A stretch of DNA of 58,478 bases from RFPI01 sp964470195 (GCA_964470195.1 CAYYBG010000009.1:1-58478); one strand, 5' to 3'. Numbered from the stretch's first letter, positions 7,924-17,247 are shown. The notes: a model not told the origin generated them from the sequence alone. A program made the numbers and translations.

Positions 7924-9810
7924 ATGGCTAAAACTGCAACAAAAACACAGACCCTGGGATTTCAGGCTGAAGTCAAACAACTGTTACATTTGATGATTCA
8001 TTCTCTTTATAGCAATAAAGAGATTGTTTTGCGTGAGCTGATTTCCAACGCTTCCGATGCCTCGGATAAATTACGCTTTGCTGCGCTTTCTAATAACGAA
8101 TTGTATGGTGCCGACAGCGATTTAAAAATTCGTATCAGTTTTGATAAAGCTGCTCGTACGCTGACCATTAGCGACAATGGCATTGGTATGAGCCGCCAAG
8201 AGGTGATTGATAATATCGGCACTATCGCCAAATCTGGTACCAAAGAATTCTTTAATTCATTAACTGGTGATCAAGCCAAAGATGCCAATTTAATTGGCCA
8301 ATTTGGTGTTGGTTTTTATTCTTCTTTCATTATTGCCAACAAGGTGACTTTAACCACTTTGCGTGCTGGTGAATCTGAAGCAGTGACTTGGGAGTCTGCT
8401 GGCGAAGGCGATTTCACGATTGCACCAGCCGAGAAAAAATCTCGTGGTACGGATATTGTGCTGCATTTGCGTGAGGGCGAAGACGAGTTTTTGAATGATT
8501 GGAAATTAAAGTCGATTATTCGCAAATATTCTGACCATATCACCATTCCAATTGTGATGAAAAAGAGTGAATGGAAAGATGGTGAACAAGTACCGACCGA
8601 TGAAGATGAGACCGTTAATCAAGCATCTGCGCTTTGGGCGCGTGCTAAAGCCGATATTTCGGATGAGGAATATCAGGCTTTTTATCAACATGTGTCACAT
8701 GACTTTGAGCCTGCATTGAGCTGGACTCATAATCGGGTTGAAGGTAATCAAGAATATATTTCTTTGTTGTACATCCCCGCTAAAGCACCTTTTGATATTT
8801 ATGAGCGTGAGCGCAGTCATGGAATTAAGTTATACGTCAAACGTATTTTTATTCTGGAAGATACGGAAAAGTTAATGCCTCAGTATTTGCGTTTTGTTCG
8901 CGGGGTTATTGATTCCGCTGACTTGCCTTTGAACGTTTCGCGCGAAATTTTGCAGTCCTCAAAAGAGATAGACACCATACGGGCTGCTTCAATTAAAAAG
9001 GTATTAGGCTTGTTAGAAGAAATGGCGGAGCAGAATCCTGCACAGTATCAATCGTTCTGGAATGAGTTTGGGCGTGTACTAAAAGAAGGGCCTGTAGAGG
9101 ACCCCAGCAATCGAGAGCGTATTGCCGGCTTGTTACGTTTTGCCTCTACTCATGCTGACAGTGCCGAACAGTCTGTCAGTTTGAAAGATTATATTGGGCG
9201 CATGAAGGAGGCCCAGCAAGCGATTTATTACATCACGGCAGATAGTTTTGCGGCTGCTCAACATAGCCCACATCTTGAGATTTTCCGTAAAAAAGGCATT
9301 GAGGTTTTATTGCTATCTGACCTTGTGGATGAATGGATGTTGGGTGGTCTGATGGAGTTTGAAGGCAAGAAATTGCAATCTATCGCCAAAGGTGACTTGG
9401 ACTTGGGAGCTTTGGAAGATGAGCAAGAAAAACAGGCCAAAAAACAAGTCGAAGAGAGTAGTAAGCCACTAATCGACAAAATTCAAAATAGCTTAGGTGA
9501 ACGTGTCAAAGAGGTTCGTGTCACACATCGATTAACAGATTCTCCGGCTTGTTTAGTTGCTGCTGAAAATGAGCTTTCTGGCAACTTGGCACGTATGTTG
9601 AAGGCAGCAGGTCACCAAACTCCTGACGCAAAACCTACGCTAGAAGTTAACCCGCTTCATGCTTTGGTCAAACGTTTAGAGGCAGAAAGTGATACCGCTA
9701 AATTTGACGACTTGGCTCAATTGTTATTCGATCAGGCCTTGCTGGCTGAGGGCGGTCAATTGGAAGATCCTGCTAGTTTCGTTAAGCGCATGAATAGTTT
9801 GTTGGCTTAA
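7924..9810 (+). CDS. htpG: Molecular chaperone HtpG (Hsp90)
   Basis: ATP-dependent cytoplasmic Hsp90 chaperone. The chosen start at 7924 gives 628 residues and follows AGGAG at 7910-7914; an upstream in-frame ATG at 7882 adds 14 residues that lack family similarity and would lie within the transcription start area. GHKL ATPase boxes are visible: LISNASDASDKLR, DNGIGM and GQFGVGFYS, followed by the middle-domain LPLNVSREILQ block and the C-terminal dimerisation domain. It is monocistronic, flanked by a sigma-32 promoter and an intrinsic terminator. Confidence 0.96.
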   Translation: MAKTATKTQTLGFQAEVKQLLHLMIHSLYSNKEIVLRELISNASDASDKLRFAALSNNELYGADSDLKIRISFDKAARTLTISDNGIGMSRQEVIDNIGTIAKSGTKEFFNSLTGDQAKDANLIGQFGVGFYSSFIIANKVTLTTLRAGESEAVTWESAGEGDFTIAPAEKKSRGTDIVLHLREGEDEFLNDWKLKSIIRKYSDHITIPIVMKKSEWKDGEQVPTDEDETVNQASALWARAKADISDEEYQAFYQHVSHDFEPALSWTHNRVEGNQEYISLLYIPAKAPFDIYERERSHGIKLYVKRIFILEDTEKLMPQYLRFVRGVIDSADLPLNVSREILQSSKEIDTIRAASIKKVLGLLEEMAEQNPAQYQSFWNEFGRVLKEGPVEDPSNRERIAGLLRFASTHADSAEQSVSLKDYIGRMKEAQQAIYYITADSFAAAQHSPHLEIFRKKGIEVLLLSDLVDEWMLGGLMEFEGKKLQSIAKGDLDLGALEDEQEKQAKKQVEESSKPLIDKIQNSLGERVKEVRVTHRLTDSPACLVAAENELSGNLARMLKAAGHQTPDAKPTLEVNPLHALVKRLEAESDTAKFDDLAQLLFDQALLAEGGQLEDPASFVKRMNSLLA

Positions 9811-9837
9811 GTATTCGTTTTATGGCAATCCCCTTTT

Positions 9838-9863
9838 CCCCGCCTAAGTGCGGGGTTTTTTTT
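9838..9863 (+). terminator. Intrinsic terminator after htpG
   Basis: A six-base GC stem (CCCCGC at 9838-9843 pairing with GCGGGG at 9850-9855), six-base loop and eight T. It ends the htpG transcript. Confidence 0.9.
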
Positions 9864-9976
9864 GGTCTGCTTTTTGCTTATTAAGTCACTATGGAGTAAA
9901 AAGAGTAAAATTATTTTTATTCAACCCTCGCTAACTAGACCATTGGTTGCCCACCTGACTATTGAAAAAGTGAATC

Positions 9977-12520
9977 ATGAGCCAAGCAGAAACGAAAAAA
10001 ATAGCTTCTATGCGCAAATCCTCCAGTCCCAAAAGTACCAAGCCTAATGTGGCTAAGACGAAAGTCAAAGCGCCAGTGCGTTCCTCGATGATAACTGGCA
10101 ATACTCCGATGTATGAGGCTATGCAGAATCATCTGTTGTATACCTTATTTAAAACCGAGCAAGCCTCGACGCCACGTGATTGGTACGCTACCACCGCCTA
10201 TACGGTGCGCGACCATGTGATTGAGCGCTGGCTAAATACCGTTGAAAAATATGCCGCACAAGACCCCAAACGAGTTTACTACTTGTCCTTGGAGTTTTTA
10301 ATTGGTCGTATGTTGAGCAATGCTGCACTGAATTTGGGCATTGCCGATGAGCTACGTGATGGTTTACAAAGCTTGGGACATCGACTTGAAGATATAGTGG
10401 AATGGGAGACTGACGCAGCGCTGGGTAATGGGGGTTTGGGGCGTTTGGCGGCTTGCTTCTTAGATTCTATGGCGACCTTAGATATTCCTGGTACCGGCTA
10501 TGGGATTCGCTATGAGTACGGTATGTTCCGTCAAGAGATTCGTCAAGGCCAGCAAGTTGAGAACCCTGATAATTGGTTGCGTTATGGCAATATTTGGGAG
10601 TTTCAACGTCCTGAAGTGACTTACCCAGTGTATTTCTTTGGTAAGGTGGTAGAGTTTGAGAGTACTAATGGCACTGAGCAGCGCTGGGTAGATGCCGAAC
10701 ATGTGGTGGCAATGGCTTTTGATGTGCCGATTCCTGGTTATGCTACCGAGACTGTCAATAATCTTCGATTGTGGTCAGCCAAAGCAGCAAAAGAATTTGA
10801 TTTGCGTTTATTCAACGAGGGCAATTATGAGCAGTCTGTAGAGAGTCGCAATTCCTCTGAAAATATCTCCAAAGTACTCTATCCGAATGATGCCTCAGCT
10901 TCTGGGCGTGAGCTGCGCTTAAAACAACAATATTTCTTCGTTTCTGCCTCGATTCAAGATATTCTGCATCGTTTTCTAGCTAAGCACGATGATTGGCATT
11001 TGTTACCAGAAAAAGTGGCGATCCAATTAAACGATACCCATCCAGCCATTGCAGTAGCTGAGTTGATGTTCCAATTGGTAGATCGACATCAACTAGCTTG
11101 GGATGAGGCTTGGCAGTTATGTAGCAAAATTTTCGCCTATACCAACCATACCTTGTTACCTGAAGCCTTAGAGTGTTGGCAGTTGGATATGTTTGGTCGT
11201 TTACTGCCGCGCCATTTGAATATTATCTATCGTATTAATCATGAGTTTTTGCAAATGGTGAATCATCATTTTCCAGGTGATACCGAATTACTTAAACGAG
11301 TTTCAATTATTGATGAGGGGCATGGTAAACGAGTCCGTATGGCGCATCTTGCGGTGGTCTGTAGTCACACCGTGAATGGTGTGGCGGCTCTACATAGTGA
11401 ATTGTTACGTAGCACGCTATTTGCCGATTTCAACCGTATTTTCCCGAATAAATTTATCAATATCACCAATGGTATTACCCCACGTCGATGGCTTAACCAA
11501 TGTAATCCTGGTTTGACACATTTGATTCAACAAGCCATAGGCAGCGGCTTCCAAAGCGATTTAAGTAAGCTACGCTTATTGCAACCTTTGGCTGACGATG
11601 TGGATTTTCGAGCTGCTTTTCGCGCTGTCAAGCACGCCAATAAACAAAGATTGGCTGTTAAGATTGCTCATTTGACCGGTATTAAAGTCAATCCAGACAG
11701 TTTGTTTGATGTACAAATCAAGCGTATTCACGAATACAAACGTCAGTTATTAAATGTGTTGCATGTGATCACTCTGTATAACCGTATTCGTCGTGGTGAA
11801 GCGCAAGATATGCCAGCACGTACTGTGATTTTTGCTGGTAAAGCCGCTCCTGGCTATTGGATGGCTAAGTTGATTATTCGTCTAATCAATGATGTAGCTG
11901 CCATCATTAATGAGGATGAAGCCGTTGCAGATCGCCTAAAAGTGGTGTTTTATCCAAATTATGAGGTGAGTGCCGCGGAATATCTTTTCCCCGGTAGTGA
12001 TTTGTCTGAGCAGATTTCGACTGCTGGGACTGAGGCTTCTGGAACCGGCAATATGAAAATGGCGCTTAACGGTGCCTTGACCATAGGCACATTAGATGGC
12101 GCCAATATCGAAATTCTCGAAGAGGTGGGACAAGACAATCTATTTATTTTTGGCCTGACTACCGAGCAAGTTGCCCAGAAAAAAGCGCAAGGCTATAACC
12201 CCTGGGAATACTATCACCAAAATGAAGAATTACGCCAAGTGCTAGATATGATAGGCAATGGTTTCTTTAGCGTCGATGAACCACAGCGATATCAAGCTAT
12301 CATTGATGTATTGTTACATCGTGGCGATCAGTATTTGCTGCTGGCAGATTATGCAAGTTATGTCGATACTCAAACGCAAGTAGGGTATTTATTTAATGAC
12401 CAAGAGCAATGGTCGCGTAAGGCAATTTTAAATGTGGCACGTATGGCCAAATTTTCAAGTGATAGAACAATTACAGAATATGCCGAGAAAATATGGAAAG
12501 TGCCGGCGAGTAAGGGTTAA
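9977..12520 (+). CDS. glgP: Glycogen/alpha-glucan phosphorylase
   Basis: PLP-dependent phosphorolysis of alpha-1,4-glucans to glucose 1-phosphate. Of 847 residues, the PLP-lysine block EASGTGNMKMALNG places the Schiff-base Lys at 694; other family blocks include ALGNGGLGRLAACF and the QIKRIHEYKRQLLN stretch. The first roughly 35 residues are lysine/serine rich and precede the conserved domain. No other glycogen genes are adjacent. The ribosome site before ATG 9977 is weak, so a start a little downstream is possible. Assignment as maltodextrin rather than glycogen phosphorylase cannot be excluded. Confidence 0.93.
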   Translation: MSQAETKKIASMRKSSSPKSTKPNVAKTKVKAPVRSSMITGNTPMYEAMQNHLLYTLFKTEQASTPRDWYATTAYTVRDHVIERWLNTVEKYAAQDPKRVYYLSLEFLIGRMLSNAALNLGIADELRDGLQSLGHRLEDIVEWETDAALGNGGLGRLAACFLDSMATLDIPGTGYGIRYEYGMFRQEIRQGQQVENPDNWLRYGNIWEFQRPEVTYPVYFFGKVVEFESTNGTEQRWVDAEHVVAMAFDVPIPGYATETVNNLRLWSAKAAKEFDLRLFNEGNYEQSVESRNSSENISKVLYPNDASASGRELRLKQQYFFVSASIQDILHRFLAKHDDWHLLPEKVAIQLNDTHPAIAVAELMFQLVDRHQLAWDEAWQLCSKIFAYTNHTLLPEALECWQLDMFGRLLPRHLNIIYRINHEFLQMVNHHFPGDTELLKRVSIIDEGHGKRVRMAHLAVVCSHTVNGVAALHSELLRSTLFADFNRIFPNKFINITNGITPRRWLNQCNPGLTHLIQQAIGSGFQSDLSKLRLLQPLADDVDFRAAFRAVKHANKQRLAVKIAHLTGIKVNPDSLFDVQIKRIHEYKRQLLNVLHVITLYNRIRRGEAQDMPARTVIFAGKAAPGYWMAKLIIRLINDVAAIINEDEAVADRLKVVFYPNYEVSAAEYLFPGSDLSEQISTAGTEASGTGNMKMALNGALTIGTLDGANIEILEEVGQDNLFIFGLTTEQVAQKKAQGYNPWEYYHQNEELRQVLDMIGNGFFSVDEPQRYQAIIDVLLHRGDQYLLLADYASYVDTQTQVGYLFNDQEQWSRKAILNVARMAKFSSDRTITEYAEKIWKVPASKG

Positions 12521-12529
12521 AATGCCGAG

Positions 12530-13030
12530 ATGGTTTTACGCATAATTTTCAAAATTGCCATTTCCCTTGCTGCCTTGCAAAGCAGTTCTTGGGTATCTGC
12601 TCAGCAGATTCTAGCTGGCGATGTTGTCTCGGTAGCGGATGGTGACACGCTCACTATTTTGGATGCCAATCTAACCCAGTATCGGATTCGTCTTGCTGGC
12701 ATCGATGCACCGGAAAAATCTCAACCCTTTGGTCAAATCGCCAAACAAAAACTAGCCAAGCTTTGCTATGACAAACCAGCACAAATTGTGGTGATTACCC
12801 TCGACCGTTACAATCGGGTGGTGGGGGATGTGACTTGTGAGCAAGTACATGCCAATTCAGAAATGGTGCGAAGCGGTCTGGCTTGGGTGTATCGACAATA
12901 TGCGAAAAATTTCGAATATCTGTTTCCACTAGAAAAAGCAGCTCGTGAGTCGCGCAAAGGGTTGTGGATAGATCCTAGACCGACTCCTCCATGGGAATGG
13001 CGACGTAATAATTTAACCGTATTCCATTGA
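12530..13030 (+). CDS. Secreted staphylococcal-nuclease-like thermonuclease
   Basis: SNase-fold protein of 166 residues with an N-terminal signal peptide (hydrophobic up to about residue 24, ending SSWVSAQQ). The nuclease core shows VADGDTLTI, RIRLAGIDAPE and AKQKLAKLC; the DGD, RL.GID.PE and later RYNRVVGDV elements correspond to the catalytic Asp/Arg/Glu set of SNase. Predicted calcium-dependent nuclease acting in the periplasm or outside. It starts nine bases after glgP and is probably translated from the same message. Confidence 0.88.
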   Translation: MVLRIIFKIAISLAALQSSSWVSAQQILAGDVVSVADGDTLTILDANLTQYRIRLAGIDAPEKSQPFGQIAKQKLAKLCYDKPAQIVVITLDRYNRVVGDVTCEQVHANSEMVRSGLAWVYRQYAKNFEYLFPLEKAARESRKGLWIDPRPTPPWEWRRNNLTVFH

Positions 13031-13127
13031 GGTATCGTGCACTGCCAATCTTTTCCATCGTTTGCCCTATCAAGTCTCAGCCCTTACAATTCTCTCTTGT
13101 TTGTTTTCTTGCTATGGTGACCGCCTG

Positions 13128-13628
13128 ATGCGCTTATTGGTAAATATTGCTAAGCAGCAGTTGACCGTGTTCAACGATCAACGTCAAGTATTGGCAGTGT
13201 ATCCAGTTTCGACTGCAAAAAATGGCGTTGGGCAACGGAAAAATTCTGGCTGTACCCCACTAGGTCAACATATTATCCGAGCCAAAATCGGTGAGGGTGC
13301 GCCATCTAATGCAGTTTTTATTGGACGGCGTTGGACGGGTGAAATTTATTCCTCGGATTTGCGTAAAGCACATCCGACGCGCGATTGGATTTTGACGCGT
13401 ATTCTTTGGCTTTCTGGTCTTGAGTTGGGCTTCAATCGTTTGGGTGAGGTGGATACCATGCAACGCTATATTTATATTCATGGCTGTCCAGATGAGGAGC
13501 CAATGGGCATACCTCTGTCACACGGCTGTATCCGTATGCACAATGACGATATGATGCAGTTATTCGAACGGGTTGCAGTAGGAACTTTAGTAGATATCGT
13601 ATTAGAAACCTCTGTCCATTCATCATGA
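13128..13628 (+). CDS. L,D-transpeptidase (YkuD family)
   Basis: Predicted peptidoglycan cross-linking or remodelling enzyme. The core runs from IAKQQLTVF through IHGCPDE to the active-site block SHGCIRMHNDDM, with Cys134 as nucleophile from this start. ATG 13128 gives 166 residues beginning MRLLVNIAKQQ, matching the usual first strand; an in-frame ATG at 13062 adds 22 residues with a short hydrophobic stretch that could be a signal sequence, so the start is unsettled. Its stop overlaps the first permease start (ATGATG at 13625), linking it to the transport genes. Confidence 0.85.
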   Translation: MRLLVNIAKQQLTVFNDQRQVLAVYPVSTAKNGVGQRKNSGCTPLGQHIIRAKIGEGAPSNAVFIGRRWTGEIYSSDLRKAHPTRDWILTRILWLSGLELGFNRLGEVDTMQRYIYIHGCPDEEPMGIPLSHGCIRMHNDDMMQLFERVAVGTLVDIVLETSVHSS

Positions 13629-14548
13629 TGTCACGTTACCTAAGTTTGATTTGGGTAGTGTTTGGTGTCTTGTTATTCACCTTTTTATTCATTCATTTAT
13701 TGCCTGGAGATCCAGTAATGGTGATGTTGGGCGAGAGTGCAAGTAGTGCAGAGCAATCAGCCTTGCGCCTGAAGTTGGGTTTAGATAAACCGCTCTGGCA
13801 GCAATTCTTGGATTATTTGTGGCGTGTCATGCAAGGGGATTGGGGAGAATCACTGTTCAGTCATGCCCCTGTGGCGCAGTTGCTAGCCTTGCGTTGGTGG
13901 GCGACAGCGAAATTAGCTTTATTGGCCTTGTGTATCGGTGCCAGTATAGGTTTGTCGCTTGGCATCTGGGCGGCACTTGGACATCAACGTTGGTCTGATC
14001 ATTTGGCTAGTCTGTTTAGTTTGACTGTTTCTGCCATGCCACATTTTTGTCTTGGACCTCTGCTGATGTTGTTGTTTGCTTTACATTTGGGATGGTTGCC
14101 AGTGAGCGGTATGGATTATCCGAGTAGTATTGTGTTGCCTGCATTGACGCTAGGCTTTGGGTTGGCAGCAATTTTAACGCGTATGACGCGTGCCAGTCTT
14201 TTGGAAGTCTTGCACGAGGATTTTGTCCGCACAGCACGTGCCAAAGGTTTGCCCGAACATCAGGTGATTGTGCGTCATGCACTTCGAGCGGCCTGTTTGC
14301 CTGTGGTCACTATTTTGGGCTTGCAAATGGGTAGTCTATTGGCTGGCGCAGTCATCACTGAAACAGTCTTTGCATGGGATGGGATTGGCCGTTTGTTGGT
14401 AGAGTCCATTGAGAAACGTGACTATCCGGTGACTCAAGCTTGTGTGATGGTGATTGCGCTGAGTTATGTATTGATCAATTTCTGTACTGAAATAATTTAC
14501 CGACGAGTTGATCCAAGATTACGTTATTCTGCAGAGGTCTCGAATTGA
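13625..14548 (+). CDS. Peptide-type ABC transporter permease (DppB/OppB family)
   Basis: Inner-membrane permease of 307 residues with about six hydrophobic segments. The N-terminal FLFIHLLPGDPVMVMLGE block is the DppB/OppB hallmark, and FVRTARAKGLPEHQVIVRHALRAA is the cytoplasmic EAA loop that contacts the ATPase. It overlaps the L,D-transpeptidase stop and is overlapped by the second permease. No solute-binding protein or ATPase gene is nearby. Substrate is probably a peptide by family; muropeptides are a context-based guess. Confidence 0.9.
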   Translation: MMSRYLSLIWVVFGVLLFTFLFIHLLPGDPVMVMLGESASSAEQSALRLKLGLDKPLWQQFLDYLWRVMQGDWGESLFSHAPVAQLLALRWWATAKLALLALCIGASIGLSLGIWAALGHQRWSDHLASLFSLTVSAMPHFCLGPLLMLLFALHLGWLPVSGMDYPSSIVLPALTLGFGLAAILTRMTRASLLEVLHEDFVRTARAKGLPEHQVIVRHALRAACLPVVTILGLQMGSLLAGAVITETVFAWDGIGRLLVESIEKRDYPVTQACVMVIALSYVLINFCTEIIYRRVDPRLRYSAEVSN

Positions 14549-15366
14549 AGCTCACTCATCGATCTTGGGCAAGATTGTTTGATTGGGAAAATTGGCCAGT
14601 GTTGCTCATCATATTTTGGCTAGGCTGTGCGCTGATAGCTTTTTTCTTGCCTGCCCAGCAGAGTGATTTAAGTCATATATTGCAAGGACCTAATGCTAGC
14701 GTTTGGCTAGGTTATGATGATGTAGGCCGCGAAATTTTACCACGTTTATTGCAGGGTGCCCAAATATCTTTGTATGTGGCCTTGTTGGTGTCGCTTTTGA
14801 GCGCTTTGCTTGGCATTAGCTTGGGTTTATGTGCAGGTTATTTTGGCGGTTTTTGCGATACTTTGTTGATGCGAGTCACCGATATATTTCTTGCTTTTCC
14901 AGGCATCTTATTAGCCTTGGCATTTGCCGCTATTTTGGGCCCAGGTTTGAGTAACGCTGTGCTAGCGCTGAGTATGACTGCTTGGGTCAGTTACGCGCGC
15001 TTAAGTCGTATCCAAGCTCAATCTATTAGCCAACAACAACATGTGTTAGCCGCCAAGTCCTTGGGCGCCTCGCATGCCCGCATTTTGTTGCGTCATATAC
15101 TGCCACTGTTGAGTGCGCCATTATTAGTAGAGGCCACCTATAGTATGGCGAGTTTGGTGATTGCCGAGGCTAGTTTGTCATTTTTGGGACTGGGTGTGCA
15201 GGTGCCCAACCCCTCATGGGGTGCCATGTTACGTGATGCTGTTCGCTATATGCTTGTGGCGCCTCACTATGTTTTGTGGGTTGGGCTTAGTTTAATGAGT
15301 TTGGTGTTGGCAGTGAATCGTTTGGGTGACCAACTGCGTAGCCATTTTGATGTGAGAGGAAAGTGA
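14545..15366 (+). CDS. Peptide-type ABC transporter permease (DppC/OppC family)
   Basis: Second permease of the pair, 273 residues, about six membrane segments. It has the DppC-type domain order: one N-terminal segment, a loop with LGYDDVGREILPRLLQGAQ (the LGTDxxGRD block of the family), and the EAA loop VLAAKSLGASHARILLRHILPL. The likely start is TTG 14545, overlapping the upstream stop by four bases; no better ATG lies nearby before the first segment. It ends overlapping nagZ. Confidence 0.88.
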   Translation: MKLTHRSWARLFDWENWPVLLIIFWLGCALIAFFLPAQQSDLSHILQGPNASVWLGYDDVGREILPRLLQGAQISLYVALLVSLLSALLGISLGLCAGYFGGFCDTLLMRVTDIFLAFPGILLALAFAAILGPGLSNAVLALSMTAWVSYARLSRIQAQSISQQQHVLAAKSLGASHARILLRHILPLLSAPLLVEATYSMASLVIAEASLSFLGLGVQVPNPSWGAMLRDAVRYMLVAPHYVLWVGLSLMSLVLAVNRLGDQLRSHFDVRGK

Positions 15367-16421
15367 TGAGTTTGGGTCCTGTGATGCTAGATGTGCTTGG
15401 TACCGAATTGACTGATGAGGATGTCAAGCGCTTGCAACACCCCTTGGTGGGGGGGGTGATTTTATTCAGCCGCAACTATCACTCGCCCGAGCAGTTGCAA
15501 CATTTAACTCAGCAAATTCGTGCTGTCAGAAGCCCGCATTTATTAATCGCAGTCGATCACGAAGGTGGTCGAGTGCAGCGTTTTCGTGATGGATTTACTA
15601 GCATTCCCGCGATGCGAGAATTTGGCAAAATCTGGGATGTACACCCCAAAAAAGCAAAACATTTAGCTCATTTAGCGGGCTGGATTTTGGCGGCAGAATT
15701 ACGTGCCCATGGCGTAGATTTCAGCTTTACTCCTGTGTTAGATATGGATTATGGCGATAGTTTGGTGATTGGTAATCGAGCCTTTCACTCTAATCCAGTC
15801 GCTATTCATGATCTTGCCTTTGCCTTGATGCAAGGATTGAAACAGGGTGGTATGCAGGCGGTGGGTAAGCATTTTCCCGGCCATGGTTTTGTGCATGCCG
15901 ATTCGCATGTCGATATTCCAGTGGATGAACGTGTTTTTGATGCAATTGCGCAACACGACTTACAGCCATTTCGCAATATGATTGATGACGGTCTGGCGGC
16001 GATTATGCCCGCCCATGTGATTTATCCAGCGGTGGATAGTAAGCCAGCCGGTTTTTCCCGCTTATGGTTGCAAAAAGTGTTGCGTGAACGATTGGGCTTT
16101 GATGGTGTGATTTTTAGTGATGATTTATCCATGGAAGGAGCCAGTGTGGCGGGTGATGTCACTGCTCGAGCGCTGGCTGCACTAGAGGCTGGTTGTGATA
16201 TGGTGTTGCTGTGTAATCGCCCGGACCTGGCTGATCAACTTTTATCAAGCTTGAAATACCCCACCAATGCGGTGAGTATGGCACGCTTGGTACGGATGCA
16301 TGGCGCACTGCACCCACCAAGTATGGTGCAATTGCATGAGGATGGAGAGTTTGTCAGCGCTTTGAAACAAATCGGTTTGGTCGGTAAACAGGAATTGGAT
16401 TTATTTGCACAAGACCATTAA
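15366..16421 (+). CDS. nagZ: Beta-N-acetylhexosaminidase NagZ
   Basis: Cytoplasmic glycoside hydrolase family 3 enzyme that removes GlcNAc from anhydro-muropeptides during cell-wall recycling. The 351-residue product has GKHFPGHGFVHADSH (Lys168, His169; catalytic histidine loop) and FSDDLSMEG carrying the nucleophile Asp. ATG 15366 overlaps the permease stop (TGATG); a GTG at 15363 is the alternative. Its place after an L,D-transpeptidase and two peptide permeases suggests a peptidoglycan turnover unit. Confidence 0.94.
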   Translation: MSLGPVMLDVLGTELTDEDVKRLQHPLVGGVILFSRNYHSPEQLQHLTQQIRAVRSPHLLIAVDHEGGRVQRFRDGFTSIPAMREFGKIWDVHPKKAKHLAHLAGWILAAELRAHGVDFSFTPVLDMDYGDSLVIGNRAFHSNPVAIHDLAFALMQGLKQGGMQAVGKHFPGHGFVHADSHVDIPVDERVFDAIAQHDLQPFRNMIDDGLAAIMPAHVIYPAVDSKPAGFSRLWLQKVLRERLGFDGVIFSDDLSMEGASVAGDVTARALAALEAGCDMVLLCNRPDLADQLLSSLKYPTNAVSMARLVRMHGALHPPSMVQLHEDGEFVSALKQIGLVGKQELDLFAQDH

Positions 16422-16422
16422 G

Positions 16423-16474
16423 GCCTGTCTAATTTTAGACGGCGAAAAGTCTGTAATTAATTCGCCTAGCAGGC
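16423..16474 (+). other. Nested inverted repeats between nagZ and the BI-1 gene
   Basis: Three dyads nest here: GCCTG (16423) with CAGGC (16470), GTCTAA-TT-TTAGAC (16427-16440), and GGCGAA (16441) with TTCGCC (16461). No T-run follows, so it is not a standard intrinsic terminator. It ends at the -35 of the next gene's promoter. Function not known. Confidence 0.45.
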
Positions 16475-16503
16475 TTGAAACTTCACGCCAAAGTCGCTAT
16501 CTT
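16474..16503 (+). promoter_or_regulatory. Promoter of the BI-1/YccA gene, possibly sigma-32
   Basis: As sigma-70: TTGAAA (16475), 17-base spacer, TATCTT (16498). As sigma-32: CTTGAAA (16474-16480), 14 bases, CGCTATCT (16495-16502), six of eight bases identical to the htpG -10 element in this window. Either gives a short leader before ATG 16542. Confidence 0.5.
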
Positions 16504-16541
16504 AAGTCATGTTGTTGTTTAATTTTAAAAGGAAGTTAACC

Positions 16542-17234
16542 ATGTCAGACAATCTTCAAGTGCTATCTCGTGACGCAAGTGCTAATGTGGCGCAAAACAG
16601 AGTATTGCGTAACACCTACGCCTTGCTAGGACTTAGTCTCATTCCAACTGCTATCGGTGCCATGCTTGGTATGCAGATGAATTTCTCTTTGATGGCACAA
16701 CACCCCATCATTTTTACCTTAGGTTTCTTTGCTGTGATGTTTGTATTATTTCAAGCGATTGCCGCAAACCAAAACCGTGCTCTCGGCATTTGGTTGCTGT
16801 TAGGTATGACACTGTTATTTGGCCTGATGTTAGGGCCTATTTTGCAAGTAGCTTTTGCGCTTCGCAATGGCGCTGAAATTGTTGGTCTTGCTGCTGGAGG
16901 TACGGCACTGACTTTCCTGAGTTTAGCGGCGATTGGCGCTTCTCCAGCACGTGATTTTAGTGGCTTAGGTAAGTTCTTATTTATTGGACTCATCTTGGCT
17001 GTGATTGCATCCTTGGTTAATATGTTCTTGCATATCCCAGTGATGTCCTTAGTGATTTCTGGGGTGTCTGTGCTGATTTTTTCGGGCTACATTTTGTATG
17101 ATGTTAACCAAATCGTGCGTGGTGGTCAGACTAACTATGTAATGGCGACTTTAGCCTTGTATTTGGACATCTATAACCTGTTCGTTAATCTGCTTTATTT
17201 GTTGATGTCGTTGATGGGAAACAATCGCGACTAA
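16542..17234 (+). CDS. Bax inhibitor-1/YccA family membrane protein
   Basis: Polytopic inner-membrane protein of 230 residues with about seven hydrophobic segments and the family's C-terminal FSGYILYDVNQIVRGG block, whose aspartates belong to the conserved di-aspartyl region. In E. coli YccA binds and modulates the FtsH protease. ATG 16542 follows AAAAGGAAG; an in-frame ATG at 16509 would add 11 residues without support. A bidirectional terminator follows. Confidence 0.88.
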   Translation: MSDNLQVLSRDASANVAQNRVLRNTYALLGLSLIPTAIGAMLGMQMNFSLMAQHPIIFTLGFFAVMFVLFQAIAANQNRALGIWLLLGMTLLFGLMLGPILQVAFALRNGAEIVGLAAGGTALTFLSLAAIGASPARDFSGLGKFLFIGLILAVIASLVNMFLHIPVMSLVISGVSVLIFSGYILYDVNQIVRGGQTNYVMATLALYLDIYNLFVNLLYLLMSLMGNNRD

Positions 17235-17247
17235 GGCATTTACTTCT

